Source of the DNA: CAVWDI01 sp963793095
GTDB taxonomy: Bacteria; Chloroflexota; Anaerolineae; Anaerolineales; UBA4823
Length of the DNA stretch: 64,000 nucleotides
Assembly (NCBI GenBank): GCA_963793095.1
Contig: CAWBYY010000011.1
Span: 1 to 64,000, forward strand
Direction of reading: 5' to 3'
Positions within the stretch are counted from its first letter, which is position 1; every line of letters starts with the position of its first letter. The notes beneath the pieces were generated by a model, which was not told where the DNA came from, searched no databases, and was given only the letters and a program-made list of their open reading frames with translations. This document shows positions 35,692 to 43,719 of the stretch, one piece after another. The translations under genes and the position numbers were made by a program.

Positions 35692-37701
35692 ATGACAGCC
35701 GCGCAGCTTCAAACCTTTCAAGATGTCAACCAGAAAGAATACCGGAAGCGAATTTGGGCCTGGACAATGTATGATTGGGCGAATTCAGCGTTTGTGACCA
35801 CGGTTCTGGCAGCGGTGCTCCCGGTTTATTTCAGCCAGGTTGCAGGGGCGACGCTGCCCAGCCCGACCGTGGCGACTGCATACTGGAGCACAAGTTTAAG
35901 TATATCGCTGTTGATTGTGGCAGTTCTTTCTCCGATCCTGGGGACAATTTCGGATATTAAGCGCGGTAAGAAAAAATTCCTGGTATTTTTTGTAACCGTG
36001 GGTATTATCAGCGTGGCACTGCTTGTGTTCGTGCAAACCGGGGACTGGATGCTTGCTGCAGTGCTGGTAGTACTGGGCCGGATTGGCTTCAGCGGCGCGA
36101 ACGTTTTCTATGACGCACTGCTGCCGCATGTCGCCAGGGAGGAGGACCGGGATAAGGTATCAACCCGCGGGTATGCAATGGGCTACCTTGGGGGAGGAAT
36201 CCTGCTGGCAGTAAATGTTGCAATGATTATGTTTTTACCTGGAACCTGGGGCCCAAGGCTCTCCTTTTTAAGTGTAGCAATCTGGTGGGCGGTATTTTCT
36301 ATCCCGATATTTACCAGAGTACCTGAACCGCCATCTGCTGCTTTAATCCTGAAGAAAGGCCAGAATGTCCTTTCCACGAGTTTCAGCAGGCTGCTTGACA
36401 CATTGAGGGATATCAGCAGGTACAGCCAGTTGTTCAAATTTTTGATTGCTTTCCTGATTTACAATGACGGTATAGGCACAATTATCGGCGTGGCTGCGAT
36501 TTACGGCATTGAACTTGGTTTTGGGGCCGTGGAACTCATCCTGGCGCTGCTGCTGGTTCAGTTTGTAGGGATACCATTCAGCCTGATTTTTGGGCGTTTG
36601 CCGACCAGGGGAGATAAACGCCGCCCGGTTTACCTGGCATTTATCCTGTATAACCTGGTTGCGCTGCCGCTGGTCGGGTATGCTGGAGGGCGCTATCTTC
36701 CCGAAAATATTGTGGGAGCCTCACCGGAACCATACAGCAGCAGCGCAAACACTGTCGGCGAAGGTATATATGCGGTTGACTCACAGGCAATAAAATTTAC
36801 GGGAGTCTGGGAACAAATTAGCGTAGCGGGTGATGAGATCGGCAGCGAAACCGACCTGATACTGGCAGCTTCCACTCAACCAGGGTCTGCATACGAACTG
36901 GCATTTAACGGCCAGCGCGCCGAGGTTGTTTATACTGCGGGTCCGGACCACGGAATCTGGCAAGTTTACCTGGATGGAGAACCTTTACTGGACGAGGAAG
37001 GAGAGGCCATAATTATTGACGCATTCAACCCAACAGTCCGTTATGGAGAAAGCAGGTCTTTTCGGGCGGAGGAACCCGGGGAGCATTCATTGATGCTGGT
37101 AAACAGCGACCAGAGGAATCCGCAATCTGGGGGAAATAGAATCGTGTTAAGTGAAATTAAGATCCTGTCCGCTGAACGGAGAAGCGATCTTCTGCAGATC
37201 ATCGGGTTGATTGTCGTGGTGGAACTGGCGGGGTTTCTTCTGGCATTGATACTCGGGAAGCCGGTATTCTCGCGCCTGGCGGAGACAATGGATACAAAGA
37301 GGAGCATCCTGCTGGCGCTGATGGTCTATGTGGTTATCGCGGTATGGGGTTTTTTCCTCGATTCCGTGATTGAGTTCTGGTTCCTGGCGTGGATGGTCGC
37401 GGTGGTGCAGGGTGGAAGCCAGGCGCTGAGCAGAAGTTTGTATGCTGCAATGTTACCGGCATCGAAAAGCGGCGAATTTTTCGGATTGTTTGGGGTGATG
37501 GAAAAGTTCTCAGCGGTTGTGGGACCGCTATTATTTGCATCGGCGGGAGTCCTGCTGGGAAGCAGCCGCCCTGCAGTTCTGAGCCTGATCCTGTTTTTTA
37601 TTGCGGGCGGGTTCCTGCTTTACCGGGTGAATGTGGAGGAAGGTAAACAGGTCGCCCAGGCCGAAGATAAGGCGCTGTTTCAACCAGGAGAGAATGGATG
37701 A
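35692..37701 (+). CDS. UMF1/Atg22-like MFS carrier with inserted extracytoplasmic beta domain
   Basis: The 669-residue protein opens with WAWTMYDWANSAFVTTV, the hallmark of the UMF1 (Atg22-like) MFS family, and continues with GFSGANVFYDALLPHVA. Normal members have about 420-480 residues. Here about 160 residues (332-495) interrupt the membrane segments; they are beta-rich, with FTGVWEQISVAG, GSAYELAFNGQRAEVVY and GIWQVYLDG, resembling a carbohydrate-binding-like jelly roll. The insert sits between hydrophobic segments and probably lies outside. AAAGGAG precedes ATG 35692. The transported substrate is unknown. Confidence 0.85.
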   Translation: MTAAQLQTFQDVNQKEYRKRIWAWTMYDWANSAFVTTVLAAVLPVYFSQVAGATLPSPTVATAYWSTSLSISLLIVAVLSPILGTISDIKRGKKKFLVFFVTVGIISVALLVFVQTGDWMLAAVLVVLGRIGFSGANVFYDALLPHVAREEDRDKVSTRGYAMGYLGGGILLAVNVAMIMFLPGTWGPRLSFLSVAIWWAVFSIPIFTRVPEPPSAALILKKGQNVLSTSFSRLLDTLRDISRYSQLFKFLIAFLIYNDGIGTIIGVAAIYGIELGFGAVELILALLLVQFVGIPFSLIFGRLPTRGDKRRPVYLAFILYNLVALPLVGYAGGRYLPENIVGASPEPYSSSANTVGEGIYAVDSQAIKFTGVWEQISVAGDEIGSETDLILAASTQPGSAYELAFNGQRAEVVYTAGPDHGIWQVYLDGEPLLDEEGEAIIIDAFNPTVRYGESRSFRAEEPGEHSLMLVNSDQRNPQSGGNRIVLSEIKILSAERRSDLLQIIGLIVVVELAGFLLALILGKPVFSRLAETMDTKRSILLALMVYVVIAVWGFFLDSVIEFWFLAWMVAVVQGGSQALSRSLYAAMLPASKSGEFFGLFGVMEKFSAVVGPLLFASAGVLLGSSRPAVLSLILFFIAGGFLLYRVNVEEGKQVAQAEDKALFQPGENG

Positions 37702-37707
37702 TCCCGG

Positions 37708-38280
37708 TCAGTCCTGGTCAGGCGGGATTTCTCCCAAGCGTCTCTGGCGGTAATTTGCCATAAGGCGGTAAAACCATACGCTGATTGTAAACAGAATCAC
37801 CAGCATCCACCACAGCGCGGCGAGCGGAAAAAAAGTGGATATCCACTGGCGGCTGTCGACCGCAAAGTACAATCCTTCGGGTACCCTGATATAGCGTCCG
37901 TTTAATTGTTTAAGATGCTGGGGATAGCGCCGGTAATTGGTAGTATCCATAAATAAATAATCCAGGTATTTGCCGCTTGATTCCAGCATGATCATAAAAC
38001 GCAGGTTGGGGTTGGCCCCGGTTTTAATATCAGCGTTGCGGGTGCCCTGTATTTCAGCCATCAGATCCTCATCACCTTCCCGGAGGGCAGTTTCGAGATC
38101 GGTGATCAGGCTGTTTGGAACCGCATAACGCTGCTGGTATTCTTGGTTGAAATATCCATAGTTGTAACGGGTTAAACCCTGGATTAAACCCGCCAGTAGA
38201 ATAGCGCCCATAATCAGTACGGGCAGCAACAGCAATCCAATTACATAAGTCCAATCTATCCGGCTGGAAATTCTGGTCAT
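37708..38280 (-). CDS. Two-TM membrane protein of unknown function
   Basis: The 190-residue product has one membrane helix near the N-terminus (VIGLLLLPVLIMGAILLAGLI) and one near the C-terminus (FFPLAALWWMLVILFTISVW), with about 110 residues between them, probably outside. The loop has NYGYFNQEYQQRY and a YLDYLFMDTTNYRRYP patch. I do not recognise a family. It is convergent with the UMF1 carrier gene, which ends seven bases away. Confidence 0.7.
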   Translation of the reverse strand: MTRISSRIDWTYVIGLLLLPVLIMGAILLAGLIQGLTRYNYGYFNQEYQQRYAVPNSLITDLETALREGDEDLMAEIQGTRNADIKTGANPNLRFMIMLESSGKYLDYLFMDTTNYRRYPQHLKQLNGRYIRVPEGLYFAVDSRQWISTFFPLAALWWMLVILFTISVWFYRLMANYRQRRLGEIPPDQD

Positions 38281-38456
38281 ATTAATCCCCGGTATGATGA
38301 TAGCATGCTATTAAATGCGGGTCAACGATTAATGAATCCGCAATTAGCGAAATGAGAGATGGCTAGCTTGATAAAGTAAAACGTACAACATATTGTTTTT
38401 TTGCCCTTAATGGTAGGATTATCCAGCTTTCTTTATTCGATCTTCGAGGTTTAATT

Positions 38457-39176
38457 TTGCAGGTTGTAAAAAACCGGGAACATAACCGGCGCGTCCAGGA
38501 TATTTTCAGCAGCATCGCCAACCGCTATGATCTTATGAACAGGGTGATGACCGGCGGGCAGGATGTTGTCTGGCGCCGGGAGGTAATCCGGAGGGCTGAA
38601 CTGGCGCCTGGAAGAAAACTGCTCGATATAGGTACGGGCACCGGCGATCTGGCTATTGAGGCATTGAAACAGTGCCCGGACTGCTGGGTTGCAGCGGTTG
38701 ACTTTACAGAACAGATGATGCAAATCGGCCGAAAACGGGCGCAGAAGCAGTGGTTTGGCCATACCGGGTTAGCTTGGGGTGGAGCCGACGGCTTGCTTTT
38801 GCCCTTCGCGGAAAACGAGTTTGATGCGGTTGTTTCCGGCTTTCTGCTGCGCAATGTTAACGACTTGCAAATCTGTTTGGCTGAGCAACTGCGGGTATTA
38901 AAGCCGGGAGGATTAATGGTCGCCCTGGATACAGCCCCGCCGCCAGTATCGGTCTTGAAACCGCTCATTATGTTCCATCTCAGGGTGGTCATCCCCACGC
39001 TGGGCAGGATGGTCAGCGGAACTCAAGAACCATACAGGTATTTGCCGGCAACGACCGAGGCTTTTCTGGCCCCCCAGCAGGTTGCGCTCAGAATGAAAAC
39101 GGCTGGTTTTTGCGAAACCGCTTACCGGTCAATAATGGGCGGGACTGTGGCAATTTACCGGGGCAGAAAAAGCTGA
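38457..39176 (+). CDS. menG: Demethylmenaquinone methyltransferase (MenG/UbiE)
   Basis: The 239-residue protein matches UbiE/MenG: VQDIFSSIANRYDLMNRVMTGG, SAM motif LDIGTGTGDLAIEA, and the signature SGFLLRNVNDLQICLAEQLRVLKPGG. It makes the last C-methylation of menaquinone. The start is TTG 38457, since no ATG lies before the conserved N-terminus. It is followed by ubiX with 27 bases between. Confidence 0.9.
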   Translation: MQVVKNREHNRRVQDIFSSIANRYDLMNRVMTGGQDVVWRREVIRRAELAPGRKLLDIGTGTGDLAIEALKQCPDCWVAAVDFTEQMMQIGRKRAQKQWFGHTGLAWGGADGLLLPFAENEFDAVVSGFLLRNVNDLQICLAEQLRVLKPGGLMVALDTAPPPVSVLKPLIMFHLRVVIPTLGRMVSGTQEPYRYLPATTEAFLAPQQVALRMKTAGFCETAYRSIMGGTVAIYRGRKS

Positions 39177-39203
39177 TTAAACAGAGGCAGGGATGAAGGA
39201 GAA

Positions 39204-39773
39204 TTGATGGTTAAAAAAGCACGCCTGGTTGTTGGTATCAGCGGCGCATCCGGGGTTGTACTCGGCATCCGGATGCTGGAATATCTGAAGACCAGACCCG
39301 TGGAAACCCACCTGGTGATTTCGCCGTCGGCGCGGATTACAATCTCTCAGGAGACAGAATGGGCTTTTGAGGATGTGGTCAGGCTGGCCGACAAACATTA
39401 CAGTTACACAGATATTGGGGCGGAAATCGCATCCGGGTCATTTGGGACTTCCGGGATGGCGGTTATCCCTTGTTCTATAAAGACCTTATCCGCGGTGGCG
39501 AATTCGTATACGCAGGACCTGCTGTCCAGGGCAGCGGATGTGACCCTGAAAGAGGGTCGCCCACTTGTCCTGGTTGTGCGCGAGTCGCCGCTGCACCCTG
39601 GACACCTGCGAAATATGTCGCTGGCAGCCGAAGCAGGTGCGGTAATATTCCCACCGGTACCTGCTTTTTACACAAAACCCGGGTCGCTTGAGGAGGTCAT
39701 TGACAATATTGTCGGGCGGGTGCTGACGAGAATGGGGTTTGAGAATGAACTCTATGCAAGATGGGGTGAATAA
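39204..39773 (+). CDS. ubiX: Flavin prenyltransferase UbiX
   Basis: The 189-residue product has the N-terminal VVGISGASGVVLGIRMLEYL FMN-binding loop, the middle SFGTSGMAVIPCSIKTLSAVAN and the C-terminal LVVRESPLHPGHLRNM. UbiX makes prenylated FMN for UbiD-type decarboxylases; no ubiD is in this window. Its end overlaps the next methyltransferase start by about 29 bases. Confidence 0.92.
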   Translation: MMVKKARLVVGISGASGVVLGIRMLEYLKTRPVETHLVISPSARITISQETEWAFEDVVRLADKHYSYTDIGAEIASGSFGTSGMAVIPCSIKTLSAVANSYTQDLLSRAADVTLKEGRPLVLVVRESPLHPGHLRNMSLAAEAGAVIFPPVPAFYTKPGSLEEVIDNIVGRVLTRMGFENELYARWGE

Positions 39774-40518
39774 GCCTGACAAAGCCGCGCTGCGCGGCGA
39801 ACCCTCGTACGTATGGCGGGCAGGCCAGGAGCGCCGGCTTGAGATGATACTTAAAGCTGGCGGCGAGTTGTTTCAGAATGGAGTTATGCTGGAAAATGGA
39901 TGCGGGGTTGGGATTTACGTGGAACATCTTGCCCTGTATACCTCCCAAATTACAGGATTGGAATTTGAGCTGGAGCGGGCTGTCCAGGCTTACAGGAGGA
40001 CTGAATCGCTTGGCAACGCCTCGATTATCAACGGAAAAGGGGAAGAGCTCCCTTTTTCTGGAGAGATGTTCGATCTGATTCTCAGCCACGAAGTTATTGA
40101 ACATGTCCAGGATGACCGCATAGCCGCCCAAGAAATGGCGCGCTGCCTGCGCCCGGGAGGGCGAATTATTCTGTTTGCCCCAAACCGCGGCTATCCTTTT
40201 GAGACTCACGGGGTCTACTGGCGGGGGAGTTACCGGTTTGGAAATATACCTCTGGTGAATTACCTGCCCAGAAAAATTCGCGATAGGCTGGTGCCGCATG
40301 TGCGGGTTTACAGCAGTGGAGACCTGCAGAAACTATGGGAAGGATTGGACGTCAGGGTTGTGGAGCAGCGGGTGATTTTTGGGGCTTATGACAATATCAT
40401 CGCCCGCCACCCCAGATTTGGCAGTCTGCTACGTTCTTTCCTGCATTGGCTGGAGGGCACCCCACTGCAGTTTTTTGGGCTTTCGTTTTTCTGGGTGCTG
40501 GAAAAACCTGGCGGGTAA
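39745..40518 (+). CDS. SAM-dependent methyltransferase
   Basis: A Rossmann methyltransferase with motif I MLENGCGVGIYVEHL, an acidic motif (ITGLEFELERAVQ), and post-motif SHEVIEHVQDDRIAAQEMARCLRPGG. The C-terminal 70 residues end in a hydrophobic patch (GLSFFWVLEK). Start candidates ATG 39745 and 39754 overlap ubiX, so translation is coupled. Substrate unknown; the context with menG and ubiX permits, but does not prove, a quinone-related role. Confidence 0.8.
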   Translation: MNSMQDGVNKPDKAALRGEPSYVWRAGQERRLEMILKAGGELFQNGVMLENGCGVGIYVEHLALYTSQITGLEFELERAVQAYRRTESLGNASIINGKGEELPFSGEMFDLILSHEVIEHVQDDRIAAQEMARCLRPGGRIILFAPNRGYPFETHGVYWRGSYRFGNIPLVNYLPRKIRDRLVPHVRVYSSGDLQKLWEGLDVRVVEQRVIFGAYDNIIARHPRFGSLLRSFLHWLEGTPLQFFGLSFFWVLEKPGG

Positions 40519-40537
40519 ACCGGGCAGTCTGGAGGGC

Positions 40538-41491
40538 TTATCCGCCGGACTTTTTCAAACGGAAGTCGTAGATGCCGTCCTTGATTTGCCACCTTTGCGA
40601 GCAGCGGGGACAGCGGCAATAATCCGGGATTTCTTCGATTTGTTCGTATCCGCAGGCGGGACACAGGAAGAAAGAGCCCGGATTGGGAGGCTCTGTTCGT
40701 CCGGTTGCGATCGATTTGACGAAAACGCTCGGGCTGAACTGCCACAGGTCACCGGTTAACTGAGCCCAGGAATCCATCCTCACCAGTAACTGCAACGGGA
40801 TCAGACGCTTGAGCGTTTTTGCCCGGAAGTGGGAAACTGTGAGCTGGCGTTCGATTCGAAAACGGTTATCATGCAGCCAGGTGCGGATTGATTTCGGGTG
40901 AAAATTAAAATTGAGTTCGACAAATTCAATCGGCTCTACCGTAAAAGGGCTCCAGGCCTGCCTGCCCGCCAGGTAACGGATTATTGCCTTCAGGTTTTGT
41001 TTGTTGGCGTATTCGAGGATAAAACCGCCCTTTTCGGCCAGAACCCTGCGGACCTGGGTGAGGGCGAGGTCCGGGTCGACCAGATGGTGGATTGTGCGGA
41101 TCATGGTTGCGAAGTCAAACAGGGCAGGTACAAACGGCAACCGGTACACATCTGCTGCCACATAGACATAACGGTCCCCCGTTCCTAAACGGTTTTGGGC
41201 AGCCTTAAGCTGGGTAAAAGAATAGTCCAGCAGGACAATGCGTTCAAAGTTATTATAGCGGGGGGTGTTACGGCCGGCTCCCGCCCCGAGTTCCAGAAGC
41301 AGATTGCCTTTTTCCGGCAGCAGCCTGCGCAGGGCGACCTCTTCAGCCTGATCTTCATATCCCCGCTCACCCTGCTCCCAAAAACTGGTCTGGTAATCTG
41401 AACCCTCGTAATCAATTACCCGGGGTGAGGATGAATCGATTTTATGCTCGGGCGAGTTCAACTCTCTGCTGGCGTTTTGCTTTCCGTCCAT
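40538..41491 (-). CDS. SAM-dependent methyltransferase with C-terminal zinc ribbon
   Basis: The methyltransferase domain has LLLELGAGAGRNTPRY and MIRTIHHLVDPDLALTQVRRVL. The last 50 residues form a Trm112-like zinc ribbon with CPAC and CPRC (FFLCPACGYEQIE, CRCPRCSQRWQIK). ATG 41491 is chosen (GTG 41500 possible); it lies inside the end of ugd, overlapping about 50 bases in a different frame. The overlap suggests joint expression with ugd, perhaps in surface sugar or lipid modification. Confidence 0.8.
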   Translation of the reverse strand: MDGKQNASRELNSPEHKIDSSSPRVIDYEGSDYQTSFWEQGERGYEDQAEEVALRRLLPEKGNLLLELGAGAGRNTPRYNNFERIVLLDYSFTQLKAAQNRLGTGDRYVYVAADVYRLPFVPALFDFATMIRTIHHLVDPDLALTQVRRVLAEKGGFILEYANKQNLKAIIRYLAGRQAWSPFTVEPIEFVELNFNFHPKSIRTWLHDNRFRIERQLTVSHFRAKTLKRLIPLQLLVRMDSWAQLTGDLWQFSPSVFVKSIATGRTEPPNPGSFFLCPACGYEQIEEIPDYCRCPRCSQRWQIKDGIYDFRLKKSGG

Positions 41492-42788
41492 CGTACCCAC
41501 GCCCCAGGCCGCGGTAGTGAAAACCTAATTTGCTCATGGTAAAAGGGTCGTAGATATTACGGCCGTCGAAAATTACAGGTTGCTTCAGCAAACCATGGAT
41601 CTGGTGAAGGTCGAGGTGTTTAAATTCATTCCAATCAGTAATGACCATCAATGCATCACATCCATCCGCCATTGAGTACACATCCGGGTACATTTCCACC
41701 CCAACCAGTATTGGACGGGCGACTTCCATGGCAACCGGGTCATAAGCCCGGACAGTTGCGCCGGCGGCCAACAGGGAATTGGCGATATCTATTGATGGGG
41801 CTTCGCGCATGTCGTCCGTGTTAGGTTTAAAAGAAAGGCCCAGCAGCCCAATCCGCCTGCCTTTAACGCCGCCGAGCATTTCCGTGATCCGGTTGACAGC
41901 CATCGGGCGGCGGTCGTCGTTAATTTCCATCACCGCGTTTAGCAGTTGGGGATGCCTTCCTTTTTCTGCGGCCATATATGAAAGCGCCTTTACGTCCTTT
42001 GGAAAGCAGGAACCGCCGTAACCGAGCCCGGCGTCCAGGAACAGCGGACCTATTCGTTTGTCGTATCCCATCCCGATTGCAACTTCCTTCACATCTGCTC
42101 CAAGTTCTTCACAGATATTGGCTATCTCGTTTATGAATGATATTTTCGTCGCCAGGAATGCATTGGAGGCATATTTGATCATCTCGGCTGTTCGCAGGTC
42201 TGTTATCACTATCGGAGCTCGCAGGGGTAGATGCAACTGGGCAACTTTTTCCGCCGCTTCCCGTTCCAGGGAGCCCAGCACAGTGCGGTGCGGATTCATA
42301 AAATCGCTGATCGCAGCGCCCTCCCGCAGGAATTCCGGGCAGGAGACGACTGAGAAGTCGACAGGTTCCGGCTGGTGTTCGCGGACGATATCCGCCACCC
42401 AGTCCCCGGTGCCCACCGGGACTGTTGATTTATTGATAATGATCAGGGGAGCCCGCATTTCCCGGGCGATTGTTTCGGCTGCGGAAGCAACATGCCGCAA
42501 GTCCGCTTCCCCGTCAACTCCGGAAGGGGTTCCAACTGCGATGAAGACAAACTCGATTCCATTGATACTCTCTGAATATGAGGTTGTGAAGGATAGCCGC
42601 CCTGCTTCTACATTTCGATCTACCAGTTCTTTCAGACCGGGTTCGTATATCGGCATTTCCCCCTTTTTGAGACCTTTGATTTTTTCTTCCGAGATATCAA
42701 GGGCAATTACCCGATTTCCAAGGTCAGCAAAGCAGGCTGCCGTAACCAGCCCAACATAACCGACGCCGACCACACAAATCTGCTTCAT
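41442..42788 (-). CDS. ugd: UDP-glucose 6-dehydrogenase
   Basis: A 448-residue enzyme with NAD-binding GVGYVGLVTAACFADLG, substrate motif EFLREGAAISDFMNP, and catalytic Cys in GLGYGGSCFPKDVKAL. It oxidises UDP-glucose to UDP-glucuronate (other UDP-sugars are possible for the family) for envelope polysaccharides. The promoter should lie in the 299 bases upstream, which hold no gene. Confidence 0.93.
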   Translation of the reverse strand: MKQICVVGVGYVGLVTAACFADLGNRVIALDISEEKIKGLKKGEMPIYEPGLKELVDRNVEAGRLSFTTSYSESINGIEFVFIAVGTPSGVDGEADLRHVASAAETIAREMRAPLIIINKSTVPVGTGDWVADIVREHQPEPVDFSVVSCPEFLREGAAISDFMNPHRTVLGSLEREAAEKVAQLHLPLRAPIVITDLRTAEMIKYASNAFLATKISFINEIANICEELGADVKEVAIGMGYDKRIGPLFLDAGLGYGGSCFPKDVKALSYMAAEKGRHPQLLNAVMEINDDRRPMAVNRITEMLGGVKGRRIGLLGLSFKPNTDDMREAPSIDIANSLLAAGATVRAYDPVAMEVARPILVGVEMYPDVYSMADGCDALMVITDWNEFKHLDLHQIHGLLKQPVIFDGRNIYDPFTMSKLGFHYRGLGRGYDGRKAKRQQRVELARA

Positions 42789-43087
42789 AGTTAAATTCTC
42801 CTATAAAATTCGTAAATTGCCAGACAATTCGTGGGTAGTTGTGTTTGATGCTAAAAACCCGCGACCTATCATCAGGTTTGTCCTTCACCTTTCCTAGCCA
42901 GCCAATATTACCATATCTTAAATGATTAAATTTTACATATTTGTACAAAAAAGATGATAATCATAAGTTATAGATAACAGTCATCCCTATGGAATGACCT
43001 CTGTCACTTGTGAATATGCTAAAAACAGTCTAAAATATTCGAAATAAATCCTATCCAAATAACCTGATTTGAAAATGGAGTATTTGT

Positions 43088-43510
43088 ATGCAGATTACTC
43101 GTCAAGCTGATTACGCTGTACGCGCCGTCCTTTATCTGGCCAAGTTAGGACCTGAACATCGAGCCGCAACCAGCCAGATCGCCGAAGAACAGAGAATCCC
43201 GCCTTCTTTTTTGGCGAAAATTGTGTCACAGCTCTCCGTAGCAGGACTGCTGCAAACATCCCGGGGAGCACGCGGCGGGGTATCACTGGCGAAGATACCG
43301 GATAAAATTTCTCTGCTGGAGGTTGTTGAAGCGATCGACGGACCGATTCTGCTCAATGACTGCGTCGCACATCATGGGGTGTGTGTGTTTGGTGAAACCT
43401 GCCCGCTGCAGCCGATATGGTGCGAAGCCCAGGATGAACTGGTTTCCCGGTTGAGAGCGACCACTTTTGACCAGTTTGTGGAAAACGGTAGAGAGCCGGT
43501 TGCAGCTTAA
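43088..43510 (+). CDS. Rrf2-family Fe-S regulator
   Basis: The 140-residue protein starts MQITRQADYAVRAVLYLA, has winged-helix segments TSQIAEEQRIPPSFLAKIVSQL and GARGGVSLAK, and three Cys spaced C-x7-C-x5-C (NDCVAHHGVCVFGETC), as in NsrR/IscR-type iron-sulfur sensors. It may sense NO, iron or redox. Its target is probably near or in trans; hutU lies 210 bases downstream. Confidence 0.9.
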   Translation: MQITRQADYAVRAVLYLAKLGPEHRAATSQIAEEQRIPPSFLAKIVSQLSVAGLLQTSRGARGGVSLAKIPDKISLLEVVEAIDGPILLNDCVAHHGVCVFGETCPLQPIWCEAQDELVSRLRATTFDQFVENGREPVAA

Positions 43511-43560
43511 CGCTTGAATAGAAGAACCAAACCTGGGATTTGCACTATTTAGAACTGGCA

Positions 43561-43623
43561 GTTCAACTGCATAACCAGCCTGGCAGGAGACCGGTTGGAA
43601 AGTATTGGAAATAGCAGTTGAAC
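43561..43623 (+). repeat. Inverted repeat in the Rrf2-hutU intergenic region
   Basis: GTTCAACTGC (43561-43570) and GCAGTTGAAC (43614-43623) are perfect ten-base arms around 43 bases that themselves contain CCAGCCTGG. It could be a stem of a leader RNA or paired operator half-sites. Confidence 0.5.
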
Positions 43624-43661
43624 ACTGGCTGAGTGATTGTTTATTTTTTAAGCGCCTGTAC

Positions 43662-43694
43662 GCCCCTCCTGTCGTATAATCAGACAAGAGGGGC
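43662..43694 (+). promoter_or_regulatory. Leader hairpin before hutU
   Basis: GCCCCTCCTGTC / GACAAGAGGGGC pair at 11 of 12 positions around a nine-base loop and end 14 bases before the GGAGG ribosome site. The following TTTATTT is weakly terminator-like, so it could be an attenuator. Confidence 0.45.
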
Positions 43695-43719
43695 CGTTTA
43701 TTTAAAAATGGAGGCGTAC

